DNA from: Candidatus Merdimorpha stercoravium
GTDB taxonomy: Bacteria > Bacteroidota > Bacteroidia > Flavobacteriales > UBA1820
Direction: 5' to 3'
NCBI GenBank assembly: GCA_018715295.1
Contig: DVLY01000093.1
Span: 1 to 17,933 of the forward strand
Length of the DNA: 17,933 nt
The notes below the pieces were generated by a model. The model worked only from the letters and a program-made list of their open reading frames with translations. It searched no databases and was not told the origin of the DNA. The position numbers were made by a program, and so were the translations under genes. Shown here in pieces: positions 1 through 7,767 of this stretch (its first letter is position 1; each line of letters begins with the position of its first letter).

Positions 1-154
1 CATGTGCATAGTATTTCTTCGTGCGGATCACGAATTTACCATACATCGGGTGCTTGACGCGTTTTACCTCGGAAACGACGATGGATTTCTCCATCTTGTT
101 CGAAGTTACCACGCCGACACGTTCCTTTCTCAGGTTTCTTGCTGTCTGTTCCAT
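1..154 (-). CDS. rpsQ: 30S ribosomal protein uS17 (S17), 3' end beyond window
   Basis: This is the N-terminal part (51 complete codons) of ribosomal protein S17, a 16S rRNA-binding OB-fold protein needed early in small-subunit assembly. The protein begins MEQTARNLRKERVGVV and contains KMEKSIVV and HPMYGKFV, the strand-and-loop segments typical of the family. S17 is usually about 80-90 residues, so roughly 30-40 residues lie beyond the left edge. The ATG at 152-154 is 10 bp after the rpmC stop, and the rpmC-rpsQ order matches the standard S10 operon. It is partial only because the window ends; no frame break is visible. Confidence 0.95.
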   Translation of the reverse strand, partial: MEQTARNLRKERVGVVTSNKMEKSIVVSEVKRVKHPMYGKFVIRTKKYYAH

Positions 155-164
155 CTTCGGCTGA

Positions 165-359
165 CTACTTTTGAAGTTCTCTTTTGGTAAGTTCAGTTGC
201 AAGACGAGCAACCGTTCTGCGTGTTTTGCGGATCTCCATCGGGTTTTCCAGGGGAGTTACCGCATGGTTGAGGCGCTGTTCGGCGAGCTTGGCTTTGGTT
301 TCGGCCAGCTTCTCCTGCAGGTCAGCCGTCGACATCTCTTTTATTACGGATTGTTTCAT
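165..359 (-). CDS. rpmC: 50S ribosomal protein uL29 (L29)
   Basis: A 64-residue protein of the normal L29 size. It is a two-helix hairpin that sits beside the exit of the peptide tunnel on the large subunit, where trigger factor and the signal recognition particle dock with help from its neighbour L23. The sequence shows the usual layout: an N-terminal helix with ADLQEKLAETKAKLAEQRL, then NPMEIRKTRRTVARLATEL, where the RKTRR basic patch contacts 23S rRNA. The start is the only ATG that gives a full-length protein. It lies 15 bp after rplP and 10 bp before rpsQ, so the three are cotranscribed. Confidence 0.96.
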   Translation of the reverse strand: MKQSVIKEMSTADLQEKLAETKAKLAEQRLNHAVTPLENPMEIRKTRRTVARLATELTKRELQK

Positions 360-374
360 TTTGCAATTCTGGGA

Positions 375-797
375 TTACGCTTCAACAAAATCGTGAGCCA
401 CGACGAACTTGGTCTTTATCGGAAGCTTCTGAGCGGCCAGACGCAGGGCCTCTTTGGCCACCTCGAACGGAACGCCGCCCACTTCGAACATGATGCGTCC
501 CGGGAGTACCGGAGCTGCCCAGTATTCCACGTTACCTTTACCTTTACCCTGACGGACTTCGGCCGGCTTCTGGGTGATCGGTTTGTCGGGGAATATACGG
601 ATCCAGAGCTGACCCTCACGCTTCATGTAACGGGTAGCTGCGATACGAGCCGCCTCGATCTGACGCGCGGTGATCCACTTCTGCTCGAGAGTCTTGAGTC
701 CGAAAGTACCGAAGGCTATCGTATGCCCTCTGTGCGAGAGGCCATGCATGCGGCCTTTCTGTACCTTGCGAAATTTTGTTCTTTTAGGCTGTAACAT
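375..797 (-). CDS. rplP: 50S ribosomal protein uL16 (L16)
   Basis: A 140-residue L16, slightly longer than the 136 residues of E. coli. L16 is a late-assembling protein near the A site and the elbow of bound tRNA. It starts MLQPKRTKFRKVQKGR, and has GHTIAFGTFGLK near residues 24-35 and the basic loop VRQGKGKGNVEYW (81-93). Arg82 aligns with the arginine that is hydroxylated in E. coli L16 (Arg81), but the next residue is Gln rather than Met; whether it is modified here is unknown. The gene lies 24 bp after rpsC and 15 bp before rpmC. Confidence 0.97.
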   Translation of the reverse strand: MLQPKRTKFRKVQKGRMHGLSHRGHTIAFGTFGLKTLEQKWITARQIEAARIAATRYMKREGQLWIRIFPDKPITQKPAEVRQGKGKGNVEYWAAPVLPGRIMFEVGGVPFEVAKEALRLAAQKLPIKTKFVVAHDFVEA

Positions 798-821
798 TTC
801 TACTCTATTTAGGCCTTGTTA

Positions 822-1583
822 TTACTTCTTTGCTTTCCTGTTGCGATCTCCGCCGCGTCTTTCCCGACGCTCGCCGCGTCCTTCGCCACGACCGCCGCGG
901 GACGAACCTGCACCGGAAGCCGAAGACTGGGAAGAGAAATTGGGCGAAAGGTCCTGACGACCGTACACCTCGCCGCGCATGATCCATACCTTGATGCCGA
1001 TACGGCCATAGGTAGTGTGTGCTTCAGCCAAAGCGTAATCGATGTCGGCACGGAAAGTGGACAAGGGAATACGTCCCTCCTTGAAGGTCTCGCTGCGGGC
1101 GATCTCGGCGCCGTTCAAACGACCCGACACCATGACCTTGATCCCCTCGGCGTTCATGCGCATCGTGGAAGCCATGGCCATCTTGATGGCACGGCGGTAC
1201 GAAATGCGGCCTTCGATCTGACGGGCGATGCTCGAAGCCACCAGGTTGGCGTCCATCTCCGGTTTCTTGATCTCGAAGATATTGATCTGGACTTCCTTGC
1301 CGGTGAGCTTTTTGAGCTCTTCCTTGATTTTATCGACCTCCTGGCCGCCCTTTCCGATGATGATCCCCGGACGGGCCGTCAGCACGGTGACCGTAACCAA
1401 CTTCAGGGTGCGTTCGATGACGATGCGCGACACGCTGGCCTTGGCCAGACGAACCATCAGGTACTTGCGGACCTTGCTATCCTCGGTGATTTTGTCGCCG
1501 TAGTCGTCGCCGCCGTACCAGTTAGATTCCCAACCTCTGATAATTCCTAAACGGTTGCCTATCGGATTTGTCTTCTGTCCCAT
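822..1583 (-). CDS. rpsC: 30S ribosomal protein uS3 (S3) with RG-rich C-terminal tail
   Basis: A 253-residue S3, longer than the 233 residues of E. coli. S3 lies at the mRNA entry tunnel and contributes to ribosomal helicase activity. The N-terminal KH type II domain carries the GKGG loop at residues 77-80, inside ARPGIIIGKGGQEVDKI. The C-terminal domain holds YRRAIKMA (129-136), the basic residues that line the mRNA path. From about residue 217 the protein becomes a low-complexity Ser/Gly/Arg tail (217-253) with RGGRGEGRGERRERRGGDR, which should be disordered and exposed to solvent. Extended S3 tails are known in Bacteroidota. The start is 3 bp after the rplV stop, suggesting tight coupling. 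Confidence 0.97.
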   Translation of the reverse strand: MGQKTNPIGNRLGIIRGWESNWYGGDDYGDKITEDSKVRKYLMVRLAKASVSRIVIERTLKLVTVTVLTARPGIIIGKGGQEVDKIKEELKKLTGKEVQINIFEIKKPEMDANLVASSIARQIEGRISYRRAIKMAMASTMRMNAEGIKVMVSGRLNGAEIARSETFKEGRIPLSTFRADIDYALAEAHTTYGRIGIKVWIMRGEVYGRQDLSPNFSSQSSASGAGSSRGGRGEGRGERRERRGGDRNRKAKK

Positions 1584-1586
1584 TGC

Positions 1587-2003
1587 TTACTTGGTTTCTG
1601 TTGGTTGATTGGCGGCGCTTCCCAGCACCACGGTTACGTGATTGGAACGCTTGCGGATACGATGACCGCGACCCTGGGGGGCCGGACGGAGTCTCTTGAG
1701 CGTGGAACCGCAATCGACGCTGATCTCCTTGATGAACAGGTTGGCCTCCTCGAGGCTAACCCCTTCGTTCTTGGCCTGCCAGTTGGCTACGGCCGAAAGA
1801 ACGAGCTTTTCGATATTGGCGGAAGCATGCTTGGTGTTGAACTTGAGGACCTGAAGCGCCTTGTTCACCTCCACACCGCGCACCAGGTTGGCTACCAGGC
1901 GCATCTTGCGGGGGGACGACGGGCAATTCTTCAGCTTTGCAAAGGCAACCTGCTTCTTGGCAGCCTTGATGGCATCCGCTCTATTTTTCTTTCGAGTTCC
2001 CAT
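1587..2003 (-). CDS. rplV: 50S ribosomal protein uL22 (L22)
   Basis: A 138-residue L22, longer than the roughly 110 residues of E. coli because of extra lysine-rich N-terminal and Ser/Thr-rich C-terminal residues. L22 has a globular domain on the subunit surface and a beta-hairpin that lines the exit tunnel near its constriction, where macrolide-resistance changes occur in other species. The core begins at SSPRKMRLVANLVRG (29-43); the hairpin is in CGSTLKRLRPAPQGRGHRI, and HVTVVL closes the fold. No deletion is visible in the hairpin. The start ATG is 19 bp after rpsS, and rpsC follows at 3 bp. Confidence 0.96.
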   Translation of the reverse strand: MGTRKKNRADAIKAAKKQVAFAKLKNCPSSPRKMRLVANLVRGVEVNKALQVLKFNTKHASANIEKLVLSAVANWQAKNEGVSLEEANLFIKEISVDCGSTLKRLRPAPQGRGHRIRKRSNHVTVVLGSAANQPTETK

Positions 2004-2022
2004 TTTGATTCTAAACTGCTAA

Positions 2023-2301
2023 TTAACGTTTACCTTTATCCTTCGCACCGGCATGACCCCGGAAAATACGCGTCTGAGCGAATTCGCCGAGTTTGTGGCC
2101 TACCATGTTTTCCGTAATGTACACCGGGATAAAAGTCTTTCCGTTGTGTACCGCAATGGTCTGTCCTACGAAATCCGGAGAAATCATCGAAGCGCGCGAC
2201 CAGGTCTTGATCACCGTCTTCTTGTTGGCCTCGACATTGGCGAGCACCTTCTTCTCCAGCTTGTAGTGAATAAACGGTCCTTTTTTCAATGAACGTGCCA
2301 T
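2023..2301 (-). CDS. rpsS: 30S ribosomal protein uS19 (S19)
   Basis: A 92-residue S19, the expected length. S19 binds the head of the small subunit with S13 and contacts the A-site finger of the large subunit. The sequence starts MARSLKKGPFIHYKL and includes TWSRASMISPDFVG, HNGKTFIPVYITENMVGHKLGEFA split over the central sheet, and the family signature GHKLGEFAQTR near residues 68-78. The end AKDKGKR is the usual basic tail. It begins 3 bp after rplB stops and ends 19 bp before rplV, keeping the standard L2-S19-L22-S3 order. Confidence 0.97.
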   Translation of the reverse strand: MARSLKKGPFIHYKLEKKVLANVEANKKTVIKTWSRASMISPDFVGQTIAVHNGKTFIPVYITENMVGHKLGEFAQTRIFRGHAGAKDKGKR

Positions 2302-2304
2302 AGC

Positions 2305-3132
2305 TTACTTCTTTCTTCGTTCTACAATGTACTTGTTGCTTGCCTTGGTAAGCGAACGGGTCTTGTAACCCTTGGCAGGGATACCCTTACGCGTACGCGG
2401 ATGTCCACCGGATGCACGGCCTTCACCACCACCCATCGGGTGATCGACAGGGTTCATCACCACAGCGCGGACACGGGGACGGCGTCCCAACCAGCGGGAA
2501 CGGCCGGCCTTACCCGAAGATTCAAGCTGATGGTCGGAGTTCGATACCACACCGATCGTGGCCATGCACGTGGTGAGGATCATACGGGTTTCTCCCGAAG
2601 GGAGTTTGATCGTGGCGTATTTTCCCTCGCGGGCAGCCAGCTGAGCGAACGTGCCGGCCGAACGGGCGATCACGGCGCCCTGTCCGGGACGGAGCTCGAT
2701 GCAGCTGATCACGGTACCCAGAGGAATCTCGCCCAAGTACAGCGCGTTGCCCACCTCGGGGGCTACCCCCTCTCCGGAAATTACTTTCTGACCTACCTGA
2801 AGGCCGGCAGGAGCGATGATGTAACGCTTCTCGCCGTCGGTGTAAGCCAGCAGAGCGATGAATGCCGAACGATTGGGGTCGTACTCTATGGTTTTTACCG
2901 TAGCAGGTATTCCGAACTTGTCGCGTTTGAAATCGATGATACGATAACGCTGTTTGTGACCGCCGCCGATCTGACGCATGGTCATCTTACCGGTATTGTT
3001 GCGACCGCCGGTTTTCTTTTTGCGCGCCAGAAGGCTTTTCTCGGGCTGGTTTCCCACCGTAACGGCATCGTTACAGTTGAGGATCTTGTGACGCTGCCCG
3101 GCCGTGGTCGGTTTTAATTTTCTGACTGACAT
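2305..3132 (-). CDS. rplB: 50S ribosomal protein uL2 (L2)
   Basis: A 275-residue L2, close to the 273 of E. coli. L2 is one of the oldest ribosomal proteins, needed for subunit joining and for the peptidyl-transferase centre. Conserved parts are KSLLARKKKTGGRNNTGKMT (32-51), RYRIIDFKRDK (62-72), the central SH3-like region with GQKVISG, and VRAVVMNPVDHPMGGGEG (221-238). His231 matches the near-invariant histidine studied as His229 in E. coli. The second histidine found in E. coli two residues later is Met233 here, which I believe is normal in this phylum. Gaps to rplW and rpsS are 5 and 3 bp. Confidence 0.97.
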   Translation of the reverse strand: MSVRKLKPTTAGQRHKILNCNDAVTVGNQPEKSLLARKKKTGGRNNTGKMTMRQIGGGHKQRYRIIDFKRDKFGIPATVKTIEYDPNRSAFIALLAYTDGEKRYIIAPAGLQVGQKVISGEGVAPEVGNALYLGEIPLGTVISCIELRPGQGAVIARSAGTFAQLAAREGKYATIKLPSGETRMILTTCMATIGVVSNSDHQLESSGKAGRSRWLGRRPRVRAVVMNPVDHPMGGGEGRASGGHPRTRKGIPAKGYKTRSLTKASNKYIVERRKK

Positions 3133-3137
3133 ATCCC

Positions 3138-3431
3138 TCAGATATTGTTATAAAAGTCGATTGTTTGTCCTTCGGCGATCTCGACGATAGCCTTCTTAAA
3201 CGCATTGGTATGCCCTTTGACCAGACCCGCTTTGGTATAACGGCTGCGAACCTTGCCGGCATAACGAATGGTGTTCACTTTCTTTACCGTAACTCCGTAC
3301 ACCTTTTCGACAGCAGCCTTGATCTGCTCCTTGTCGGCGTCGGGTTTTACCACAAAACCGTAACGGCCGCTCTTGTCGGTAATAGCGGTCATCTTTTCGG
3401 TGATAAGCGGCTTTATCAATATATTGTCCAT
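3138..3431 (-). CDS. rplW: 50S ribosomal protein uL23 (L23)
   Basis: A 97-residue L23, which sits at the exit of the peptide tunnel and anchors trigger factor and the signal recognition particle. I chose the ATG at 3429-3431, giving MDNILIKPLITEKMT, because the family begins with the I-x-K-P-x-x-T-E-K motif. The open frame runs 102 bases further upstream, but that part overlaps rplD and shows no L23 similarity. Other conserved features are YGFVVKPDADKEQIKAAVEK and YGVTVKKVNTIRYAGK. It starts 5 bp after rplD and ends 5 bp before rplB. Confidence 0.96.
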   Translation of the reverse strand: MDNILIKPLITEKMTAITDKSGRYGFVVKPDADKEQIKAAVEKVYGVTVKKVNTIRYAGKVRSRYTKAGLVKGHTNAFKKAIVEIAEGQTIDFYNNI

Positions 3432-3436
3432 CTTCG

Positions 3437-4066
3437 TTAGTTGCTTAAGTTGTTTTGTAATTGCTGCAAAGCACTTTCCGAAATCACCATCGCCGAAGCA
3501 TTGATGATCGCGTAAGTGTTTAATTCTGTGCAAGGCACAACCGAAGCGGTCTGTAAATTTCGCGAGGACAAATATACGTTTTTATCGCTGGCGGCCGTAA
3601 CGAACAACGATTTTTTAGACTTTAAGCCCAAAGCCTCGATGATATTAACAAAATCTTTGGTTTTGGGGGCGTCAAATGTGAAATCCTCAATAACCATCAG
3701 GTTTTTATCCGAAACTTTCTGGGACAGCACCGACTTGCGGGCCAGCCGTTTTACCTTTTTGTTCAACTTGAACGAATAATCGCGCGGAACAGGTCCGAAT
3801 ACGCGAGCTCCGCCCCGGAACTCAGGGTTCTTGATGCTACCCGCACGAGCGCCGCCCGTACCTTTCTGCTTCTTCAGTTTACGGGTGCTGCCCGAAACCA
3901 GGCTGCGGTCCTTGGAACTGTGCGTACCCTGGCGTTTGTTGGCCAGATACTGCTTAACATCCAGCCATACCGCATGCTCGTTGGGCTCTACGGCGAAAAC
4001 CGAGTCGTCGAGAGTTACCTTGCGTCCGGTCGGCTTTCCTTTTATGTCTAATACTTCTAATTCCAT
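3437..4066 (-). CDS. rplD: 50S ribosomal protein uL4 (L4)
   Basis: A 209-residue L4. Its globular domain lies on the subunit surface, and a long loop reaches the exit tunnel; in E. coli, L4 also represses its own S10 operon by binding the leader mRNA. The extended loop is visible as GTGGARAGSIKNPEFRGGAR followed by VFGPVP, near residues 69-95. The ATG at 4064-4066 gives MELEVLDIKGKPTG, the usual family start. Fifteen upstream in-frame codons are excluded because they fall inside rplC. The start overlaps the rplC stop by one base (TGATG), a form that often means translational coupling. Whether L4 represses this operon is not shown by the sequence. Confidence 0.96.
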   Translation of the reverse strand: MELEVLDIKGKPTGRKVTLDDSVFAVEPNEHAVWLDVKQYLANKRQGTHSSKDRSLVSGSTRKLKKQKGTGGARAGSIKNPEFRGGARVFGPVPRDYSFKLNKKVKRLARKSVLSQKVSDKNLMVIEDFTFDAPKTKDFVNIIEALGLKSKKSLFVTAASDKNVYLSSRNLQTASVVPCTELNTYAIINASAMVISESALQQLQNNLSN

Positions 4067-4683
4067 CACTTTTCGATCATTAAATATGAGTTCTTTGCGC
4101 CCGGAACGCATCCTTTTACTACCAGCAGATTCTTGTCTGCTTCCACTTTGAGCACCAGAAGGTTCTTCACCTTAACCCGGTCTCCGCCCATGCGGCCTGC
4201 CATGCGAAGGCCCTTGAAGACCTTGGCAGGATACGAGCACGCACCGATGGAACCCGGCTTGCGAAGACGGTTGTGCTGACCGTGAGTTGCTTGTCCTACA
4301 CCACCAAATCCATGACGCTTCACGACACCCTGGTATCCCCGTCCTTTGGAGGTACCTACGACATCCACGAACTCTCCTTCTGAAAACAAGTCGGCCGTCA
4401 GGACATCGCCCAGCTTGTAGTCTCCTTCAAAACCCTTGAATTCGACCACTTTGTGCTTGGGAGTAGTCCCCGCTTTCTTGAAGTGTCCGTTGAGTGCCTT
4501 GGTAACGTTCTTTTCTTTCTTGTCATCGAAACCAAGCTGAAGAGCTTCGTACCCGTCAACCTGTGTGGTTCTGACCTGTGTTACTACACACGGACCGCAT
4601 TCGATGACCGTGCACGGGATGTTCTTCCCGTTCTGGTCAAAAATGCTGGTCATACCGATTTTTTTACCAATTAATCCAGACAT
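4066..4683 (-). CDS. rplC: 50S ribosomal protein uL3 (L3)
   Basis: A 205-residue L3, which helps start large-subunit assembly and sends a loop toward the peptidyl-transferase centre. It starts MSGLIGKKIGMTSIFDQNGK and contains DVVGTSKGRGYQGVVKRHGF (108-127). The tip loop is GSIGACSYPAKVFKG. In E. coli L3 the glutamine at position 150 is methylated by PrmB; the aligned residue here is Ser150, so that site is absent. The ATG at 4681-4683 follows a 100-bp gap after rpsJ, by far the largest gap inside this operon, and the gap contains a stable hairpin. rplD overlaps its stop by one base. Confidence 0.97.
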   Translation of the reverse strand: MSGLIGKKIGMTSIFDQNGKNIPCTVIECGPCVVTQVRTTQVDGYEALQLGFDDKKEKNVTKALNGHFKKAGTTPKHKVVEFKGFEGDYKLGDVLTADLFSEGEFVDVVGTSKGRGYQGVVKRHGFGGVGQATHGQHNRLRKPGSIGACSYPAKVFKGLRMAGRMGGDRVKVKNLLVLKVEADKNLLVVKGCVPGAKNSYLMIEK

Positions 4684-4732
4684 TTTGTGGTTTTAATTAT
4701 TGGACAAATTATTTGTAACCAGGACAGCGCTT

Positions 4733-4756
4733 GACCGCAAGGGGAAACTTGCGGCC
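4733..4756 (-). promoter_or_regulatory. Hairpin in the rpsJ-rplC gap, possible control site
   Basis: In the transcribed direction the arms read GGCCGCAAG and CUUGCGGUC around a UUUCCC loop. This is a 9-bp stem, fully paired if one G-U wobble is allowed. It lies 27 bp after the rpsJ stop and about 50 bp before the rplC start. No run of U follows it, so it is not a normal intrinsic terminator, and I find no consensus TAnnTTTG promoter in the gap. It could be a processing site, an RNA-stability element or a binding site for a ribosomal protein such as L4. The structure is seen; its role is inference. Confidence 0.45.
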
Positions 4757-4783
4757 AAGGTATCCGAAAAAAATTTCATAAAA

Positions 4784-5089
4784 TCACACTTTGATCTCTA
4801 CTTCCACGCCGCTGGGCAACTCCAGTTTCATCAAGGCATCGATGGTCTTGGACGAGGAGCTGTAGATATCCAGCAGACGTTTGTAAGAACTCAGTTCGAA
4901 CTGCTCGCGCGATTTCTTATTCACGTGCGGGGAACGCAGCACGGTGAATATCTTCTTTTGGGTAGGGAGCGGAATGGGTCCGTTCACTATCGCGCCGGTG
5001 GATTTGACGGTCTTGACGATCTTGTCGGCCGACTTGTCCACCAAACTGTGGTCATAGGACTTGAGTTTGATACGGATTTTTTGACTCAT
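4784..5089 (-). CDS. rpsJ: 30S ribosomal protein uS10 (S10)
   Basis: A 101-residue S10, near the 103 of E. coli. S10 (NusE) is a head protein of the small subunit and also partners NusB in transcription antitermination. The sequence starts MSQKIRIKLKSYDHSLVDKS, contains the loop GPIPLPTQKKIFTVLRSPHV near residues 37-56 (the family signature region), and ends in a strand PSGVEVEIKV. In many bacteria this gene opens its own S10 operon. Here it begins 27 bp after fusA with no promoter visible, so it is read through from the str genes. A 100-bp gap follows before rplC. Confidence 0.97.
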   Translation of the reverse strand: MSQKIRIKLKSYDHSLVDKSADKIVKTVKSTGAIVNGPIPLPTQKKIFTVLRSPHVNKKSREQFELSSYKRLLDIYSSSSKTIDALMKLELPSGVEVEIKV

Positions 5090-5116
5090 TGTATTCTATG
5101 GTCTAAAACTTGTTGC

Positions 5117-7237
5117 TTATTTCTTTGACTTTGCGATTACCTCATCGGCGATGTTGCGCGGCACTTCGGCATAGTGCGAGAACTCCATCGAAGAAGTGGC
5201 ACGGCCCGAGGTGAGCGTACGCAGCGAAGTAACATAACCGAACATCTCGGCCAGCGGAACGTCGGCCTTGACGATGGTCGCACCGGCGCGGTTTTCGGTA
5301 CCCTTGATGATACCGCGACGACGGTTCAGGTCGCCGATGACATCGCCCATGTTCTCCTCGGGAGTGGTTACCTCCAGTTTCATGATCGGCTCCAGAAGGA
5401 TAGGACGGGCCTGCGGAGCAGCAGCCTTGTAACCCAACTTGGCCGCCATTTCGAACGAAAGCTGGTCGGAGTCCACCGGGTGGAACGAACCATCCAGCAC
5501 GGTGATCTTCATACCCTGCAACTCGTAACCGGCCAACGGTCCGGCTTCGATCGCCTCCTTGAATCCCTTTTCGATCGAGGGGATGAATTCCTTCGGAATG
5601 TTACCGCCCTTGATCTCGGAAACAAATTCCAGACCGGTCTTGCCTTCGGTGTTGGGTTCCATGCGGAAGATCACATCGGCGAACTTACCGCGGCCACCCG
5701 TCTGTTTCTTGTACACCTCGCGGTGCTCGACGGTGCCGGTGAGCGCCTCCTTGTAGGCCACCTGCGGCTGACCTTCGTTCACCTCGACGTTGAATTCGCG
5801 TTTGAGGCGGTCTACGATAATCTCCAGGTGCAACTCACCCATCCCCGAGATGATCGTCTGACCCGAATCCTCGTCCGTATGTACGCGGAATGTCGGGTCT
5901 TCCTCGGCCAACTTGGCCAGACCCACACCCAGTTTGTCCAGGTCGGCCTGCGTCTTGGGTTCGATCGAAATACCGATCACCGGCTCGGGGAAAGTCATCG
6001 ACTCCAGCACGATCGGGTTCTTCTCGTCGCACAGCGTATCGCCCGTACGGATGTCCTTGAACCCTACACCTGCGCCGATATCGCCGGCTTCGATGGACTC
6101 GATCGGTTTCTGCTCCTTGGAGTGCATCTGGAAGATGCGCGAGATACGCTCTTTCTTGTCGGTACGCGGGTTGTACACGTACGAACCGGCGTCGAGTTTT
6201 CCGGAATACATGCGGAAGAAGCACAGACGGCCAACGAACGGGTCGGTAGCGATCTTGAACGCCAGGGCAGCCATCGGCTCGTCCACATCCGGCTGACGGA
6301 CCACTTCCTCGTCGGTCTTGGGGTTTACGCCCTTGATGGCTTCCACATCGGCCGGAGAAGGCAGGAAGGCGATCACATAGTCCAGCAGTTTCTGTACGCC
6401 CTTGTTCTTGAACGACGAACCGCACAGCATCGGGGTGATGTCCATGGCGATCGTCGCCTTGCGGATAGCCACCAGAAGTTCTTCCTTGGTGATGGAATCC
6501 GGGTCGGTAAAGAATTTCTCCATCAGTTCCTCCGAAGTCTCGGCAACGGACTCCAGCAGGTGCTGACGCCACTTGGCGCATTCATCCTTCAACTCCTCCG
6601 GAATGGGAACTACCTGATAGGTCATACCCTTGTCTTCCTCGTTCCAGATGATCCCTTCCATGGTCAGCAGATCGACTACGCCCTTGAAGTCGGCTTCCGA
6701 GCCGATGGGCACCTGCAGCGGCACCGGGTTGGCACCCAGGCGCTCCTTGACCTGCCGAACGACATTGAAGAAGTCCGCACCGCTGCGGTCCATCTTATTG
6801 ACGAAACCGATACGGGGAACATTGTATTTGGTAGCCTGACGCCAAACGGTCTCCGACTGGGGTTCTACGCCGCCCACGGCACAGAACAGGGCTACCGCAC
6901 CGTCCAGAATACGGAGCGAACGCTCTACCTCCACCGTGAAGTCCACGTGCCCCGGAGTGTCGATCAGGTTGATTTTGTATTTCTTGGTATCGGGAAGCGC
7001 CTGTCCCTGGTGGGTCGGGTAGTTCCAGAACACGGTGGTAGCCGCCGAAGTAATGGTGATACCGCGTTCCTGCTCCTGCGCCATCCAGTCCATCGTAGCG
7101 GCACCGTCGTGCACCTCGCCTATCTTGTGGGTAATACCCGTGTAGTAGAGGATACGCTCGCTGGTGGTCGTTTTTCCGGCATCGATGTGCGCCATGATAC
7201 CGATATTGCGGGTAAAATGTAAGTCTCTTTTTGCCAT
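5117..7237 (-). CDS. fusA: Elongation factor G
   Basis: A 706-residue EF-G, the GTPase that moves tRNAs and mRNA after peptide transfer and, with ribosome recycling factor, splits ribosomes after termination. GTPase motifs are in place: AHIDAGKT (16-23, P-loop), RGITI (58-62, switch I), DTPGH (93-97, switch II) and NKMD (147-150). The rest covers domains II-V, including GMGELHLEIIVDRLKREF in domain III. Length matches the E. coli protein (704), and the sequence looks like a canonical translocase. In E. coli tuf follows fusA; here rpsJ follows after 27 bp and tuf lies upstream of the operon. rpsG stops 15 bp before this start. Confidence 0.98.
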   Translation of the reverse strand: MAKRDLHFTRNIGIMAHIDAGKTTTSERILYYTGITHKIGEVHDGAATMDWMAQEQERGITITSAATTVFWNYPTHQGQALPDTKKYKINLIDTPGHVDFTVEVERSLRILDGAVALFCAVGGVEPQSETVWRQATKYNVPRIGFVNKMDRSGADFFNVVRQVKERLGANPVPLQVPIGSEADFKGVVDLLTMEGIIWNEEDKGMTYQVVPIPEELKDECAKWRQHLLESVAETSEELMEKFFTDPDSITKEELLVAIRKATIAMDITPMLCGSSFKNKGVQKLLDYVIAFLPSPADVEAIKGVNPKTDEEVVRQPDVDEPMAALAFKIATDPFVGRLCFFRMYSGKLDAGSYVYNPRTDKKERISRIFQMHSKEQKPIESIEAGDIGAGVGFKDIRTGDTLCDEKNPIVLESMTFPEPVIGISIEPKTQADLDKLGVGLAKLAEEDPTFRVHTDEDSGQTIISGMGELHLEIIVDRLKREFNVEVNEGQPQVAYKEALTGTVEHREVYKKQTGGRGKFADVIFRMEPNTEGKTGLEFVSEIKGGNIPKEFIPSIEKGFKEAIEAGPLAGYELQGMKITVLDGSFHPVDSDQLSFEMAAKLGYKAAAPQARPILLEPIMKLEVTTPEENMGDVIGDLNRRRGIIKGTENRAGATIVKADVPLAEMFGYVTSLRTLTSGRATSSMEFSHYAEVPRNIADEVIAKSKK

Positions 7238-7252
7238 TTTTCTCTCGGTAGT

Positions 7253-7729
7253 TTAGAATCTGAAGTGCGAGAACGCCTTGTTGGCCTCGGCCATCTTGTG
7301 CGTATCCATACGTTTCTTCACGGCAGCGCCTTCCTCCTTGGAAGCGGCCAGGATTTCGGCAGCCAGTTTCTGCGCCATGGATTTCTCGTTGCGCAGGCGG
7401 GCATACTTGATCAACCATTTGATGGCCATCGACACCTTGCGATCCGGACGGATCTGCATCGGGATCTGGAAGGTAGCACCTCCCACACGACGCGAACGAA
7501 CTTCCACGTGCGGCATGATGTTGGTCAGGGCATCTTTCCAGATTTCCAGCGGGGTCTTCTCGCTGTCTTTCGACTTTTCACCCACGATATCGAGCGCCTG
7601 GTAGAACACCTCGAACGCTACGCTCTTTTTGCCGTCCCACATCAGGTTGTTCACAAAACGCGTTACCAGCGTATCGTTGAACTTCGGATCGGGAAGAAGA
7701 ACTCTTTTTTTAGCTCTTGTCTTTCTCAT
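7253..7729 (-). CDS. rpsG: 30S ribosomal protein uS7 (S7)
   Basis: A 158-residue S7, a primary 16S rRNA-binding protein that starts assembly of the small-subunit head and borders the E site. It begins MRKTRAKKRVLLPDPKFND, and has SRRVGGATFQIPMQIRPDR (79-97), the rRNA-binding beta-hairpin region, and ends KMAEANKAFSHFRF. In E. coli S7 represses translation of the str operon by binding the rpsL-rpsG spacer. Here that spacer is only 38 bp and holds no strong hairpin that I can see, so such control, if present, would have to act elsewhere. fusA starts 15 bp downstream. Confidence 0.97.
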   Translation of the reverse strand: MRKTRAKKRVLLPDPKFNDTLVTRFVNNLMWDGKKSVAFEVFYQALDIVGEKSKDSEKTPLEIWKDALTNIMPHVEVRSRRVGGATFQIPMQIRPDRKVSMAIKWLIKYARLRNEKSMAQKLAAEILAASKEEGAAVKKRMDTHKMAEANKAFSHFRF

Positions 7730-7767
7730 TTTTTCATCGAATTTTTAATGTGTTGAACGGTTAGGGA

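Noticed and set aside
4692..4722. ACAAAT-T-ATTTGT palindrome in the rpsJ-rplC gap as a promoter
   Set aside because: The minus strand reads TAATTTG, one base short of TAnnTTTG, with no -33 partner; the palindrome is A/T-rich and may be chance.
5174..7222. 682-codon open frame on the plus strand opposite fusA
   Set aside because: It is a mirror of the EF-G codon pattern in GC-rich DNA. The translated protein resembles no family I know, and EF-G on the other strand is unmistakable.
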